From the NCBI GenBank assembly GCA_958450365.1, contig CAUEEP010000045.1, forward strand, positions 1 through 64,000: a stretch of 64,000 nucleotides of DNA, in the 5' to 3' direction. Shown piece after piece: positions 22,801 to 34,800 of this stretch (within the stretch, counting starts at the first letter, position 1; every line of letters begins with the position of its first letter). Below the pieces are notes generated by a model. It saw nothing but the letters and a program-made list of their open reading frames with translations. It had not been told where the DNA came from and did no database searches. Source of the stretch: Mesorhabditis belari. Its lineage: Eukaryota > Nematoda > Chromadorea > Rhabditida > Rhabditidae. The translations under genes were made by a program, and so were the position numbers.

Positions 22801-25800
22801 CTATCAACTAACTATCAACTAGCTATCAGCTAGCTATCAACTAGCTATCAGCTAGCTATCAACTAGCTAGCAACTAGCTATCAACAACTAAATTTCTCTA
22901 CTCTTTAAACCCTATTCGGATTCTTGATCACATAGCCGCTGATCCTCAAACAAGGCGCTGAAATTCATTGAATAGGTTCTCTCATTTCTCACAGTGCCCT
23001 CCATGCATGTGATCATCTGTGTGGTGCACGAGCAATCGCCTCTCGTCCATCCGTCTTCGCATTCACACTTTCCACACTCGCAAACACCATGACCGAAGCA
23101 TGTCTAACACGACAAAAGGTCAGTTTTGTGTCATGAAACGCAAAAAACTCAATACCAAAATCTAAGAGCTTGATCAGTTAACTCTTATATTGGCCGATCA
23201 GTCTTTAGACACTTTTTTTATAAATCTGTTTATAAATGAAAAGTTCACCGGTTGACCTACGGTTTGCTTTAAATAGAAAATGTTTATTGTACATTTTTCG
23301 ATCTTTTTACGCTAATCTAGATCTGTTTCCAAGAAAATTTGCGCAAAAAACTCAAACTCAAAACGCAAAAAACTTACGTAAAATTAAATGATGATATAAA
23401 GGAATTGGTTAAACAAATTGTTCTGAGAATTTGGCTATAAGACTAACTTTTTGCGCTCTTTCTTTTTTCTATTGACACCAGAATCGGTTTCTTTGGATGA
23501 AAGTGTCTAAATCGCGTAATCGAGTCGTCGCTCTTTTTGATTAGACTCTTTTTGACCACCGTTCGTGACTTTTTGACCAACAAAAGTTCAGAAACTCTTA
23601 AAATTTCAATGATCTTTTATAGAAAAATATCAGATCTTTCTAATAAAGCAAACCGTAGATCAATAGGTAAATTGGTTACTTCTAAATACCTTTTTTAGGG
23701 TCTAAAGACTTATTGACCAACCTAATAACTTACAGCAAGTTGAAAGTTTACCGAAGTTTACCGTTTGTGGCGAATCAAGTTTGCCGGGTTCGATTTTTAC
23801 AGAGTTTACAGAGTTTACCAGGTTTTACAGCAGCTTTCAAACTATCTAGTTTGAAGCTAAGCTGTTTTTTCAAGCAGTGCCACTACAAAGCACTACAAAG
23901 CACTACAAAGCAAGAGACCAGAAAAAGCAATTGTCAGTTGTCAGCTTTCAGCTCAATTCTAGTTTTTGGTTGCTCAAGCTCACCTGATTGTTGGGTCCAC
24001 CTCGGGGACAATCCGTGTTATCACAAGAACAGAATTTGCCGGTTGTCTAAACAAAATCATTTTTGAGATCTACAAAGAATACAAAGAAAGAATTGTCACT
24101 TCAATTTATGAAACAAAATCACTTCAATTTATGAAACTGAGAAGAAGGTTTTGAAAGCTTGAAAGCTTGAAAACAAGAGCAGATTTTGAAACTTGCCGCT
24201 GGATTATCACAAGCGCATTGACCACATTTGCATTGGCCGTGTCCTCCGCAAACTGGGGCTCCAGGTTTTCTAAAATGCTGATTTATTAGATTTTGCATTG
24301 TTATAATTATGAAATCCTTGTGAGTAATCTAATTTAACAGAAACAGAATCAGAAACTGGATCAGAAACAGAATCAGAAACAGAATCAGAAACTGGATCAG
24401 AAACTGGATCAGAAACTGGATCAGAAACAGAATCAAAAACAGAATTTCCACTTACTCCCGACACTTGTTTGTCAACTCGGCATCAGTTGAGACTCCGTAG
24501 AGAGATAATGGACACTAAAATCAAGAAATCTTATAAACTTGTCTTCTTTAACTTAATCAGTTGATTAATCAGTTGATTTCATCTAGTGGATTTCATCTAG
24601 TTCATTCAATTATTCTTTTACTAACATCACAATTGTGTCCTCCTCGTCCAGGTTGACACTCGCATTGGCCACAGATGAGATTTCCGTGTTGATAGCAAAG
24701 AGGCGAGTTTTTCTCCTGAAAGTGCATAGATTGCGATGGGTTTGATCTTTCATTTGACATTGCTAATCTTCTCTTTTGCTAGTCTTCTCTTTTGCTAATC
24801 TTTTGAGTATCCAACTTACAATTTGATGCAATCTCTCGCATTCACAACCGCAAAGTGGAGACACATAGAGAGCTCCAATCGATCGAGCTCCATAAGCGCC
24901 AACTGTGATCGGGATTGAGCCTCGGTCCGAGCATTTTGTCAATTTCACCTGAAACTTTTTGTTGATTTTGATCAAACAAATGTCCTATTATTTTAAAATT
25001 TATATGTTACGTCGATTTTGAAACCTTCAGAATAGTGTCTATTCACTATTCTAACAGAATAGCGTTTACATTTTTGCGAGAGATCCCATTTTTGCATTAA
25101 AATCACTAAATTACTAAACAAATTCTAGTTTTTGCACAAGTTCCTTTAAAAATCAAGAAAAAGATGCATTTCTTTTGTCATATTTTTGATAAACTATTGT
25201 TTGAAATTTGATTAATAAATAAAAAAGGCATAATTTCGATAGTTTTGATGATAAACCTTCCGTTAAGGTACTAAAGTGCTGAACAAAACTATTAGGTACA
25301 TGCATAAGAAATGCGGATTTCAACATTTTCATAAATTTCCAACGATAGAAACATTCATCGATATCCTGAAATCGATGAATGTTATAAACTATTTGAAAGT
25401 TGTAAATCTCCTCTACAAAATAGGCTAAAACGTGTTTCAATTCATCGAAGCATTGAAGAAATTTCGAGGACGAAATGCGAGTGACCAAAAAAGGGCACTT
25501 TTTGACCGCCCCTTTTGCCATTAACAATCCAACTCTTAGTGTTCGGCTGTTCAATTAAAATAGTTTTTCTACCAATCAATAGAGAAAGACTTGACGCATC
25601 TAATGATACCAAGAATATTTCAATTCAACAGCCTAACACCAAGAAATTTGAGCTCAAAGTTGGAGGTGACCAAAAAAAGGAATCGAGTCACTTTAGGGAC
25701 AAGTTTAGTGTGGTCAAAATAGAGTTAACTTCCCAAAATTGAAGATTTAAGAAGAAGGGATAACTATATATCAATTCATTAAAAAGTCTAACGGAACATT

Positions 25801-28800
25801 TACATTTACAGAAATTTAGATAGAGCGTAAGTTCAAAACCCTCAAAATTGTCAAAAAACGGCTTTTCCACAAAAAGAAAAATTTATTGTAAAAACAAAGC
25901 TTTCCCATGAAATGATCCTAACTCTTAATCACTTTGAATGATATTTTGAATGATTTGGCGCTCATTTTCCACTATATAGTCAAAACCGAACCCTTGTGAA
26001 AGTTTTGGGAAGCTTTTTGGGGAGCTAACTCTATTTTGACCACACTAAACTTGTCCCTAAAGTGACTCGATTCCTTTTTTGGTCACTCGCATTTCGGCCT
26101 CGAAATTTCTTCAATGCTTCGATCAATTGAAACACGTTTTAGCCTATTTTATAGAGGAGATTTACAACCTTCAAATAGTTTATAACATTCATCGATATCA
26201 GGTTTCTATCGTTGGAAATTTATGAAAGTGTTGAAATCCACATTTCTTATGCATGTACCTAATAGAATTCTTTTGATTTTGCTAGATTTGGTCAACATAA
26301 TTTAATAAAAATCATTGTGAAATGAGTTTTCTAGGTAAAAAGAAATTTCAAAGATTTCACAAAGTCTCGAAATCTCGAGAACCGCTTATCAGAACCTATC
26401 GATGTGGGGTCGGAAAATGTAGCTGAAGATGAGATCTAGTGGGGGATTTGAGTGTTGAGCTTCTGGGAAAAGCTTGGGAACTGTAAAATGGTCATTAACT
26501 CGGCTCGGCCGGGGGGAGGAGAGGCCGGGAGCAGGAGGGCACTACATTTAGAGAAAATACAGAATACCATATTTTCTCTAATAGAGCGTCTAATCTAATC
26601 ATCCTGAGCATTACCTAAATTGCTCGAAATCTCGAAAAGCGCTTATCAGAAGCTATCGATGTGGGGTCGGAAAATGTAGCTGACGATGAGATCTAGTGGG
26701 GGATTAGAGTGTTGAGCTTCTGTGAAAACTTGGAAACGATAAAATAGTCATAAACTCGGCTCGGCGCACTACTATTTCACTGACCACTGCAGTCACCGCA
26801 AGCACCGTTCCATCAGGGACCTTGTCGCATTTCTTGCCTTCAACTTTCTTTCTGAAAATAGTCTTTTGAGAAAAACACAGATTGAATTAGTGAAGATAAA
26901 AGAAACAATTCAATTTCTGAAGATAAATCAACAAACCCGTGACAATCGATGATAAAAGTCACATCAACGCCAGTGTTCGAGAAGTTCGAGGTCATGATTT
27001 GAAAGTCCTTGATCTAAAATCAGCTGGATAAGCTGGATAAGCTGGATAAGCTGGATAAATCAAATATTTTACCAAAATATAGCTTTTTTGAAAAAAATGC
27101 TTACTTGTGCCGGTCCAGAGTCCTTGTGGAAGAACTTGAACTCGACTTTCATCGTCTCATCTAAATTCACCAGCTAATACGTTTTACTAAAAGATCCTCT
27201 CTGCTACTTTCTAACGAATTTTCTTTCTATTACTTTCTTTTGAGTGCTTTCTAACTAATTTTCTTGCATTTTCTTGCATTTTTTTTCAAATTTCCTTTGA
27301 GTTATCTGTTTGTGTTAGTGCTCTTTCTAGAGCTCTTTCTGTTCTAGCGGCATCTCATAACCGATCGGAACTCTTTCAACTCTCAACAAGCCAATCCATC
27401 AAATGAGATCGTAAAAGCCAAAGAGCCAATCTAGGTGCACAAATGTTCGACGAAAGTGTATAAATTTGAATCTTAAATGATAAACTACAAGAAAATCAAT
27501 GGAGCTCAAGGATCTTAAGTTTTCGTTATAAAATAATATTCGTATTCGCTCCAACAACCTCCAACAACAATTAACAAAAGTTGACAACTTACTTAACAAG
27601 TTTACAAGCTTACTTACAAGGGAACCACAGATACTAGCGGATGCCGATTGCCGATTAGATTAGATAAACATATGCATGAAGTAAATAAACAATAATATAA
27701 TTCCAAAATGGCTAATGGTCCAAAATTGTTCCAAAAGTTCCAAGAAAGAGTCAAACTCCACTTTGTAACTGAACGCACTACCACTACACCAATGAATCCC
27801 TTTGTATTCATATCGTTGCGGAGAGAGAAACCCCATTGTCGTCTATATTTTGCCAAAGATTCAAAACACTATAGCTACCGTAATCTTGGAGCTTTGCAGT
27901 TGAATTTTTGATATGTTGTTCCCCATAGTCGACTCTATCTACCCACTAATTTTGGAGGCAATCGGCATTCATAATGTGGTTTTCTTGTTAGCAATAAGTT
28001 ACATACCGTATTTTCCCTAATAGTAGTGCACCCTGAGCGTCGCCTAAATTGCTCGAAATCTCGAGAACCGCTTATCAGAACCTATCGATGTGGGATCGGA
28101 AAATGTAGCTGACGATGAGATCTAGTGGGGGATTAGAGTGTCGAGCTTCTGCAAAAGCTTGGAAATCGTAAAATAGTCATCAACTCGGCTCACCGGGGTA
28201 CACTACTATTAGAGAAAATACGGCATTTTGTATCATATTTTAAACGTTCCACTAACCTTCTTTGATTTTCACTTCGACTTGCTGTGGGGACACTTGCACT
28301 GGGCTGTTCGTTCGTGGATCGATTTGTTGAAGAGGCAATGACTAAACATGAAAAATTGATAGTACCCGCCAAAATTGATAGTACCAGCCAAGAAAAACGT
28401 ACTCACTTTAAACCAGAGTAAACTAGATGACAAAATAACTCGATTGCTTATTTTGGTATGTAAATTTTCGCTATTTTGATCTTTTCAACTTTGTCGTAGT
28501 GAGTTTTTCAACTTGCCCACGCCCAAACGATCCGGGTTCGACTCCCGGCTATGCCGTGACTTTTGCTTTTTATAAATGAAATATTAGATGCACAACTGCA
28601 TAGAATTCTAAGCCTAAGAAACTAAAAATCATGTAAATCAGCTCATAGGGAGCTGAAAACTAGCGCATACAGACAGACGAACGAACAGACACTACTCTTT
28701 TATATATAGTAGATTGATCTGAGACTGGACTGTTTCTAGGAAAAGCCAGGACTGTTTCCTTAGCCTGGAACAGTCGACAAAACTGATCTAGACTAAACCT

Positions 28801-31800
28801 AACTAGACTAACTAATTCTTTGCTTAGTTTGGCTTGATTTTGGCCCACGGGGACTCTGCGAACTCTGCGAGAACTCTGCGAACTGAGAACGCACGGACGG
28901 ACAGACAGACCGACACTTCTTTTTTATATATAGTAGATTTAACGCCAGGATTTGAGTGAGATTCAGCCACTCGTGGCACTTGTGTTGATGTAGATAAAAA
29001 ATCAAACACTTCATTTAAAGCATGAGTCCTGAATTCACACAACAAAGAAAACAAAACTCATACGACGACAGACGGACGGACAAACACTGTTCTTTTATAT
29101 ATAGTAGATATCTTCACGGCCTTCTCAAGTATAATAGTTTGTAATTAAATATTTTTATCTTTATCCTGGTTTTATTTAACCACAAAAAGCAATGAATAAT
29201 TCAATTATGAACTTATGAATGAAGGAAATCTTCTTCCTTTTCTACTTCTTTCCTTTCACTCTTCCTCTCTTCTTTTCCTTTTCTACTTCTTTCCTTTCCC
29301 TTTTCTACTTCTTTCCTTTCCCTCTCTTCTTTCCCTTCCCTCTTCTTTCCTTTCCCTCTTCTTTCCCTTCCCTCTTCTTTCCTTTCCCTCTCTTCTTTCC
29401 CTTCCCTCTTCTTTCCCTTCCCTCTTCTTTCCTTTCCCTCTCTTCTTTCCCTTCCCTCTTCTTTCCTTTCCCTCTCTTCTTTCCTTTCCCTCTCTTCTTT
29501 CCCTTCCCTCTTCTTTCCCTTCCCTCTTCTTTCCTTTCCCTCTCTTCTTTCCCTTCCCTCTTCTTTCCCTTCCCTCTTCTTTCCTTTCCCTCTCTTCTTT
29601 CCCTTCCCTCTTCTTTCCCTTCCCTCTTCTTTCCCTTCCCTCTTCTTTCCTTTCCCTCTCTTCTTTCCTTTCCCTCTTCTTTCCCTTCCCTCTTCTTTCC
29701 TTTCCCTCTCTTCTTTCCCTTCCCTCTTCTTTCCTTTCCCTCTCTTCTTTCCCTTCCCTCTTCTTTCCCTTCCCTCTTCTTTCCCTTCCCTCTTCTTTCC
29801 TTTCCCTCTCTTCTTTCCTTTCCCTCTCTTCTTTCCCTTCCCTCTTCTTTCCCTTCCCTCTTCTTTCCTTTCCCTCTTCTTTCCCTTCCCTCTTCTTTCC
29901 CTTCCCTCTTCTTTCCCTTCCCTCTTCTTTCCTTTCCCTCTCTTCTTTCCTTTCCCTCTTCTTTCCCTTCCCTCTTCTTTCCTTTCCCTCTCTTCTTTCC
30001 CTTCCCTCTTCTTTCCCTTCCCTCTTCTTTCCCTTCCCTCTTCTTTCCTTTCCCTCTCTTCTTTCCTTTCCCTCTCTTCTTTCCCTTCCCTCTTCTTTCC
30101 TTTCCCTCTTCTTTCCCTTCCCTCTTCTTTCCTTTCCCTCTTCTTTCCCTTCCCTCTTCTTTCCTTTCCCTCTCTTCTTTCCTTTCCCTCTTCTTTCCCT
30201 TCCCTCTTCTTTCCTTTCCCTCTCTTCTTTCCCTTCCCTCTTCTTTCCTTTCCCTCTCTTCTTTCCCTTCCCTCTTCTTTCCCTTCCCTCTTCTTTCCCT
30301 TCCCTCTTCTTTCCTTTCCCTCTCTTCTTTCCTTTCCCTCTCTTCTTTCCCTTCCCTCTTCTTTCCTTTCCCTCTCTTCTTTCCCTTCCCTCTTCTTTCC
30401 TTTCCCTCTTCTTTCCCTTCCCTCTTCTTTCCTTTCCCTCTTCTTTCCCTTCCCTCTTCTTTCCTTTCCCTCTTCTTTCCCTTCCCTCTTCTTTCCCTTC
30501 CCTCTTCTTTCCCTTCCCTCTTCTTTCCTTTCCCTCTCTTCTTTCCTTTCCCTCTCTTCTTTCCCTTCCCTCTTCTTTCCCTTCCCTCTTCTTTCCTTTC
30601 CCTCTCTTCTTTCCCTTCCCTCTTCTTTCCCTTCCCTCTTCTTTCCCTTCCCTCTTCTTTCCTTTCCCTCTCTTCTTTCCTTTCCCTCTCTTCTTTCCCT
30701 TCCCTCTTCTTTCCTTTCCCTCTCTTCTTTCCCTTCCCTCTTCTTTCCCTTCCCTCTTCTTTCCTTTCCCTCTCTTCTTTCCTTTCCCTCTCTTCTTTCC
30801 CTTCCCTCTTCTTTCCCTTCCCTCTTCTTTCCTTTCCCTCTCTTCTTTCCTTTCCCTCTCTTCTTTCCCTTCCCTCTTCTTTCCCTTCCCTCTTCTTTCC
30901 CTTCCCTCTTCTTTCCTTTCCCTCTTCTTTCCCTTCCCTCTTCTTTCCTTTCCCTCTCTTCTTTCCCTTCCCTCTTCTTTCCCTTCCCTCTTCTTTCCTT
31001 TCCCTCTCTTCTTTCCCTTCCCTCTTCTTTCCCTTCCCTCTTCTTTCCTTTCCCTCTCTTCTTTCCCTTCCCTCTTCTTTCCCTTCCCTCTTCTTTCCTT
31101 TCCCTCTCTTCTTTCCCTTCCCTCTTCTTTCCCTTCCCTCTTCTTTCCCTTTCCCTCTCTTCTTTCCTTTCCCTCTCTTCTTTCCCTTCCCTCTTCTTTC
31201 CCTTCCCTCTTCTTTCCCTTCCCTCTTCTTTCCTTTCCCTCTTCTTTCCCTTCCCTCTTCTTTCCTTTCCCTCTCTTCTTTCCCTTCCCTCTTCTTTCCC
31301 TTCCCTCTTCTTTCCTTTCCCTCTCTTCTTTCCCTTCCCTCTTCTTTCCCTTCCCTCTTCTTTCCTTTCCCTCTCTTCTTTCCCTTCCCTCTTCTTTCCC
31401 TTCCCTCTTCTTTCCTTTCCCTCTCTTCTTTCCTTTCCCTCTCTTCTTTCCCTTCCCTCTTCTTTCCCTTCCCTCTTCTTTCCCTTCCCTCTTCTTTCCT
31501 TTCCCTCTTCTTTCCCTTCCCTCTTCTTTCCTTTCCCTCTCTTCTTTCCCTTCCCTCTTCTTTCCCTTCCCTCTTCTTTCCTTTCCCTCTCTTCTTTCCT
31601 TTCCCTCTCTTCTTTCCCTTCCCTCTTCTTTCCCTTCCCTCTTCTTTCCCTTCCCTCTTCTTTCCTTTCCCTCTTCTTTCCCTTCCCTCTTCTTTCCTTT
31701 CCCTCTCTTCTTTCCCTTCCCTCTTCTTTCCCTTCCCTCTTCTTTCCTTTCCCTCTCTTCTTTCCTTTCCCTCTCTTCTTTCCCTTCCCTCTTCTTTCCC

Positions 31801-34800
31801 TTCCCTCTTCTTTCCTTTCCCTCTCTTCTTTTCTACTTCTTACCCATCTTTTTCCTTTTTTAAAATAAAAATTTAACAAAGAAATAAGGATCACGAGATT
31901 TGAACCCTCGACCTTCCGCCTGAAGAGGCAGAGGCTCTATCTCTCGGCTATAGGTCTTGTTTTACCATCTAGAAAGAAGGCAGAAGAAGAAAAAAAAGAA
32001 GTAACGGTGCAGAAAGAAGGTGGAAGAAGAAAAGAAAGAAAATTCACATACCCGATGATCAACTTTCATCTCTGTAACTGGTGAATAGACATATTGTTGA
32101 TTGCAGACATCGGCCGTCAATTTCGATTTCAATTGGCATCTTGATGAGAGTTTGCTGTGCTGAAATGAAAACTTTGAAACTATTCTTTAATCGTTTCTTT
32201 AAACAAATTGAAACCCAAAATTTACACCAAACAAAATACCCTTTCAAACAAATTTTAACCTTTAGTTTTTTTTTAATTTTATCCCTTTACCCATGGGTAC
32301 CTGAAATTCCAAAATGCAACATGTGGTCTTGTGGAAAAGTGGAGAAGAGAAATGGACTGGGATCTCGACCCATCACACACATTTTATGACATTTGAAAAA
32401 GTGGCTGTGGACTGGGGTGAATGGGAGCGAGCTCTAATCAAGAATTTCGACTCTAATCAAGAAAGAGCTGGAGATTTTAAGTAATTAGGTTAAATTCTAA
32501 GAGCTCTGAGCAATGGCTTTGAGCAGTAGCTCTGAGCAGTAGCTTTGAGCAGTAGCTCTGAGCAGTAGCTTTGAGCAGTAGCTCTGAGCAGTAGCTTTGA
32601 GCAGTAGCTCTGAGCAATAGCTCTGAAAGGCCTGTAAGACTCAAAATTGAAAATTAGGTAGTAAACAGATTGATAGTAAACAGTTTTTGGTATTCTGTAA
32701 GGCTTTTTGTTGCTCAGTTCAGTTAGTTTTAGTCCGGTTATCTTTTTCTTCAGCTCTTGTCTAGAAAAGTGGCTGTTCAATTGGCTGTTCAATTGGCTGT
32801 CCGATTGGCTGTTCAATTGGCTGTTCAATTGGCTGTTCAATTGGCTGTTCAATTCCCTGTTCAATTCCCTGTTCAATTGGCTGAATTGGCTGTTCAAATG
32901 GCTGAATTGGCTGTTCAATTGGCTGTATTGGCTGCTCAATTGGCTGTCCAATTGGCTGTTCAATTCCCTGCTCAATTGGCTGTTCAATTCCCTGTTCAAT
33001 GCCCTGTTCAATTGTTTCGCATGCTAATCTTGTTTGAATCAACTCAAAGTTCGATTTCAAATCAGCTAGAGTTAGGCTTATTAAGGGGTGTTAAAGAGGC
33101 AATTTCTTAGGTTTTGCTATAAGTTACTGAAAAGATTTATGCTGAGTCATCTCTAGATGCACCTCCAGGAGTTACTTGCATCAAGGGGACTTTACAAAAC
33201 CCTTCCAACTCTTCGACCCTTCCCAAGCACTAATTCATTCTCTCTAATGTCCCAAGCATTAACTCATTCTCTCTAATGTCCCCCGTTCAACCACTAACTA
33301 CTATTGTTCTCCCAGCAAAATTTATCACTGTTTACATTTTCATTGTGCCATTTTTTAGCCATTTTTTTTGATCCTTTCCTCCATCAGCTTTCTCCTGTTG
33401 TGTAATGAGTGCCCTTAATCCCCTAATGAGTCCGAAAAATTTCTTGTTCTTGTCTCTTTTTTTTGATCAATTTTCAAACGTGATCAGCGATTAATCTTTT
33501 CGCGAACTGATAGAGAAATTGAGATTAGCGGGCAGAGATCTTGCAAGAGTCGAATTGGAGCAAGTGGAATTGAAGCAAGTGGAATTGAAAATGTTGACCA
33601 TGCCAAGGAAAGGAAAACATGCAAAATAGAGAGTTGGGGAAATGCTGGTAAAACCGAGAGCTTAAAAAGCAAGAGATTTGGTGCGTGAAAGTGATATTTT
33701 TTGGCTATTTTGTTCGATGAATCGTTTAGTTTCAGTTACTAGACAAAATTTCAGTAATATTCGTTGCCACAAGAGTTTTGGTACTAAAGAACTGGTACTA
33801 ACAGATCTTAGATATTCGCGGATTGGTACACAAAGTACCATAACTCTTAAGATTTGATACTGTTTAGTAAATTTGTGGTCAAATATCAGACGATCAAGTA
33901 CCAGACGAGTCTAATCTCTGTTGAGGACATACCGGGAATTTGCGGGAAATGGGAAATTATCGAGAAATGTTAGGCTAACGAGAAATGTTAGGGCAAATTG
34001 AAAGATATTCAGCTAATGAATATCAGCAAATTGAAAGATATTCAGCCAATGAAATCGATGCCAATGAAATCATTAGCTGAATCATTAGCTGAATATCTTT
34101 CAGTTTGCGTTTTCAATCGGGATCAAGGAATTTGAATCCGTAGTCAGAAATAGATCTTGAAATAGAGCAGTTTTTTAAAGAAAAGCTGCTCTATTTCATC
34201 CGGTTTAACTACCCAAGCTGTCGTCTGAAGTTAGCTGTCAGCCAAGACAAAAATGGCTTTGTCGTGAATGTATTAAATGCTTACATGTTTAGGTAATTGG
34301 ATGATACTGTTTTGGAGATTGGATGATATTGATTTGGAGATACTAGATCTAACTTGAAGATACTAGAATTGCTTTAGTAGCTTTGGAGATACTGTTTTGG
34401 AGATTGAATGATACTGATTTGGAGATACTAGATCCTGCAGAAGCGCTATAGTAGCTTATCAATGCACCAAATCTCTTACTCTTTCAAGGAAACATCCAAA
34501 ATCAATCTCTTGCTTAAAACTTAAAACTTAAAACTTGCTTAACTGGCAAAATGGCAACAAATTTATCAAAAAGCTTTGGAAAGGCTTTGCTGGATGCTTC
34601 TGGATGCTTTCAACCTGTAGCTTTCCAAAATATTTCCATTGACTTCTCAAAAGCCATGGACTCGTCGCTGAATCGGTGATCAGCTCAAAAGGAAATGACT
34701 CACTAAGGTGGTTAAAAGGAAAATGATTAGAGAACTAGACTTGCTTATCGCTGAATCGTTAATGAAGTTTGGGGAAGACGGCAAGAGTTAGACACGGAAT

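Noticed and set aside
24270..24464. VSDPVSDS repeat ORF next to exon 10 of the integrin-like gene
   Set aside because: Tandem repeat in the intron. The exon 10 donor (gtaagt) and exon 11 acceptor exclude it while keeping the Cys pattern.
29213..31894. Open frames of 880-893 codons on both strands
   Set aside because: They are by-products of the C/T-only minisatellite, which has no stop codons in several frames. The predicted products are pure RGKEE or SFPSL runs and lie within a well-supported intron.
32490..33110. Overlapping open frames on both strands (QLNSQ, WLFN, PIEQ repeats)
   Set aside because: A 12-bp minisatellite in intron 2 of the integrin-like gene keeps all frames open. No frame joins the neighbouring exons in phase.
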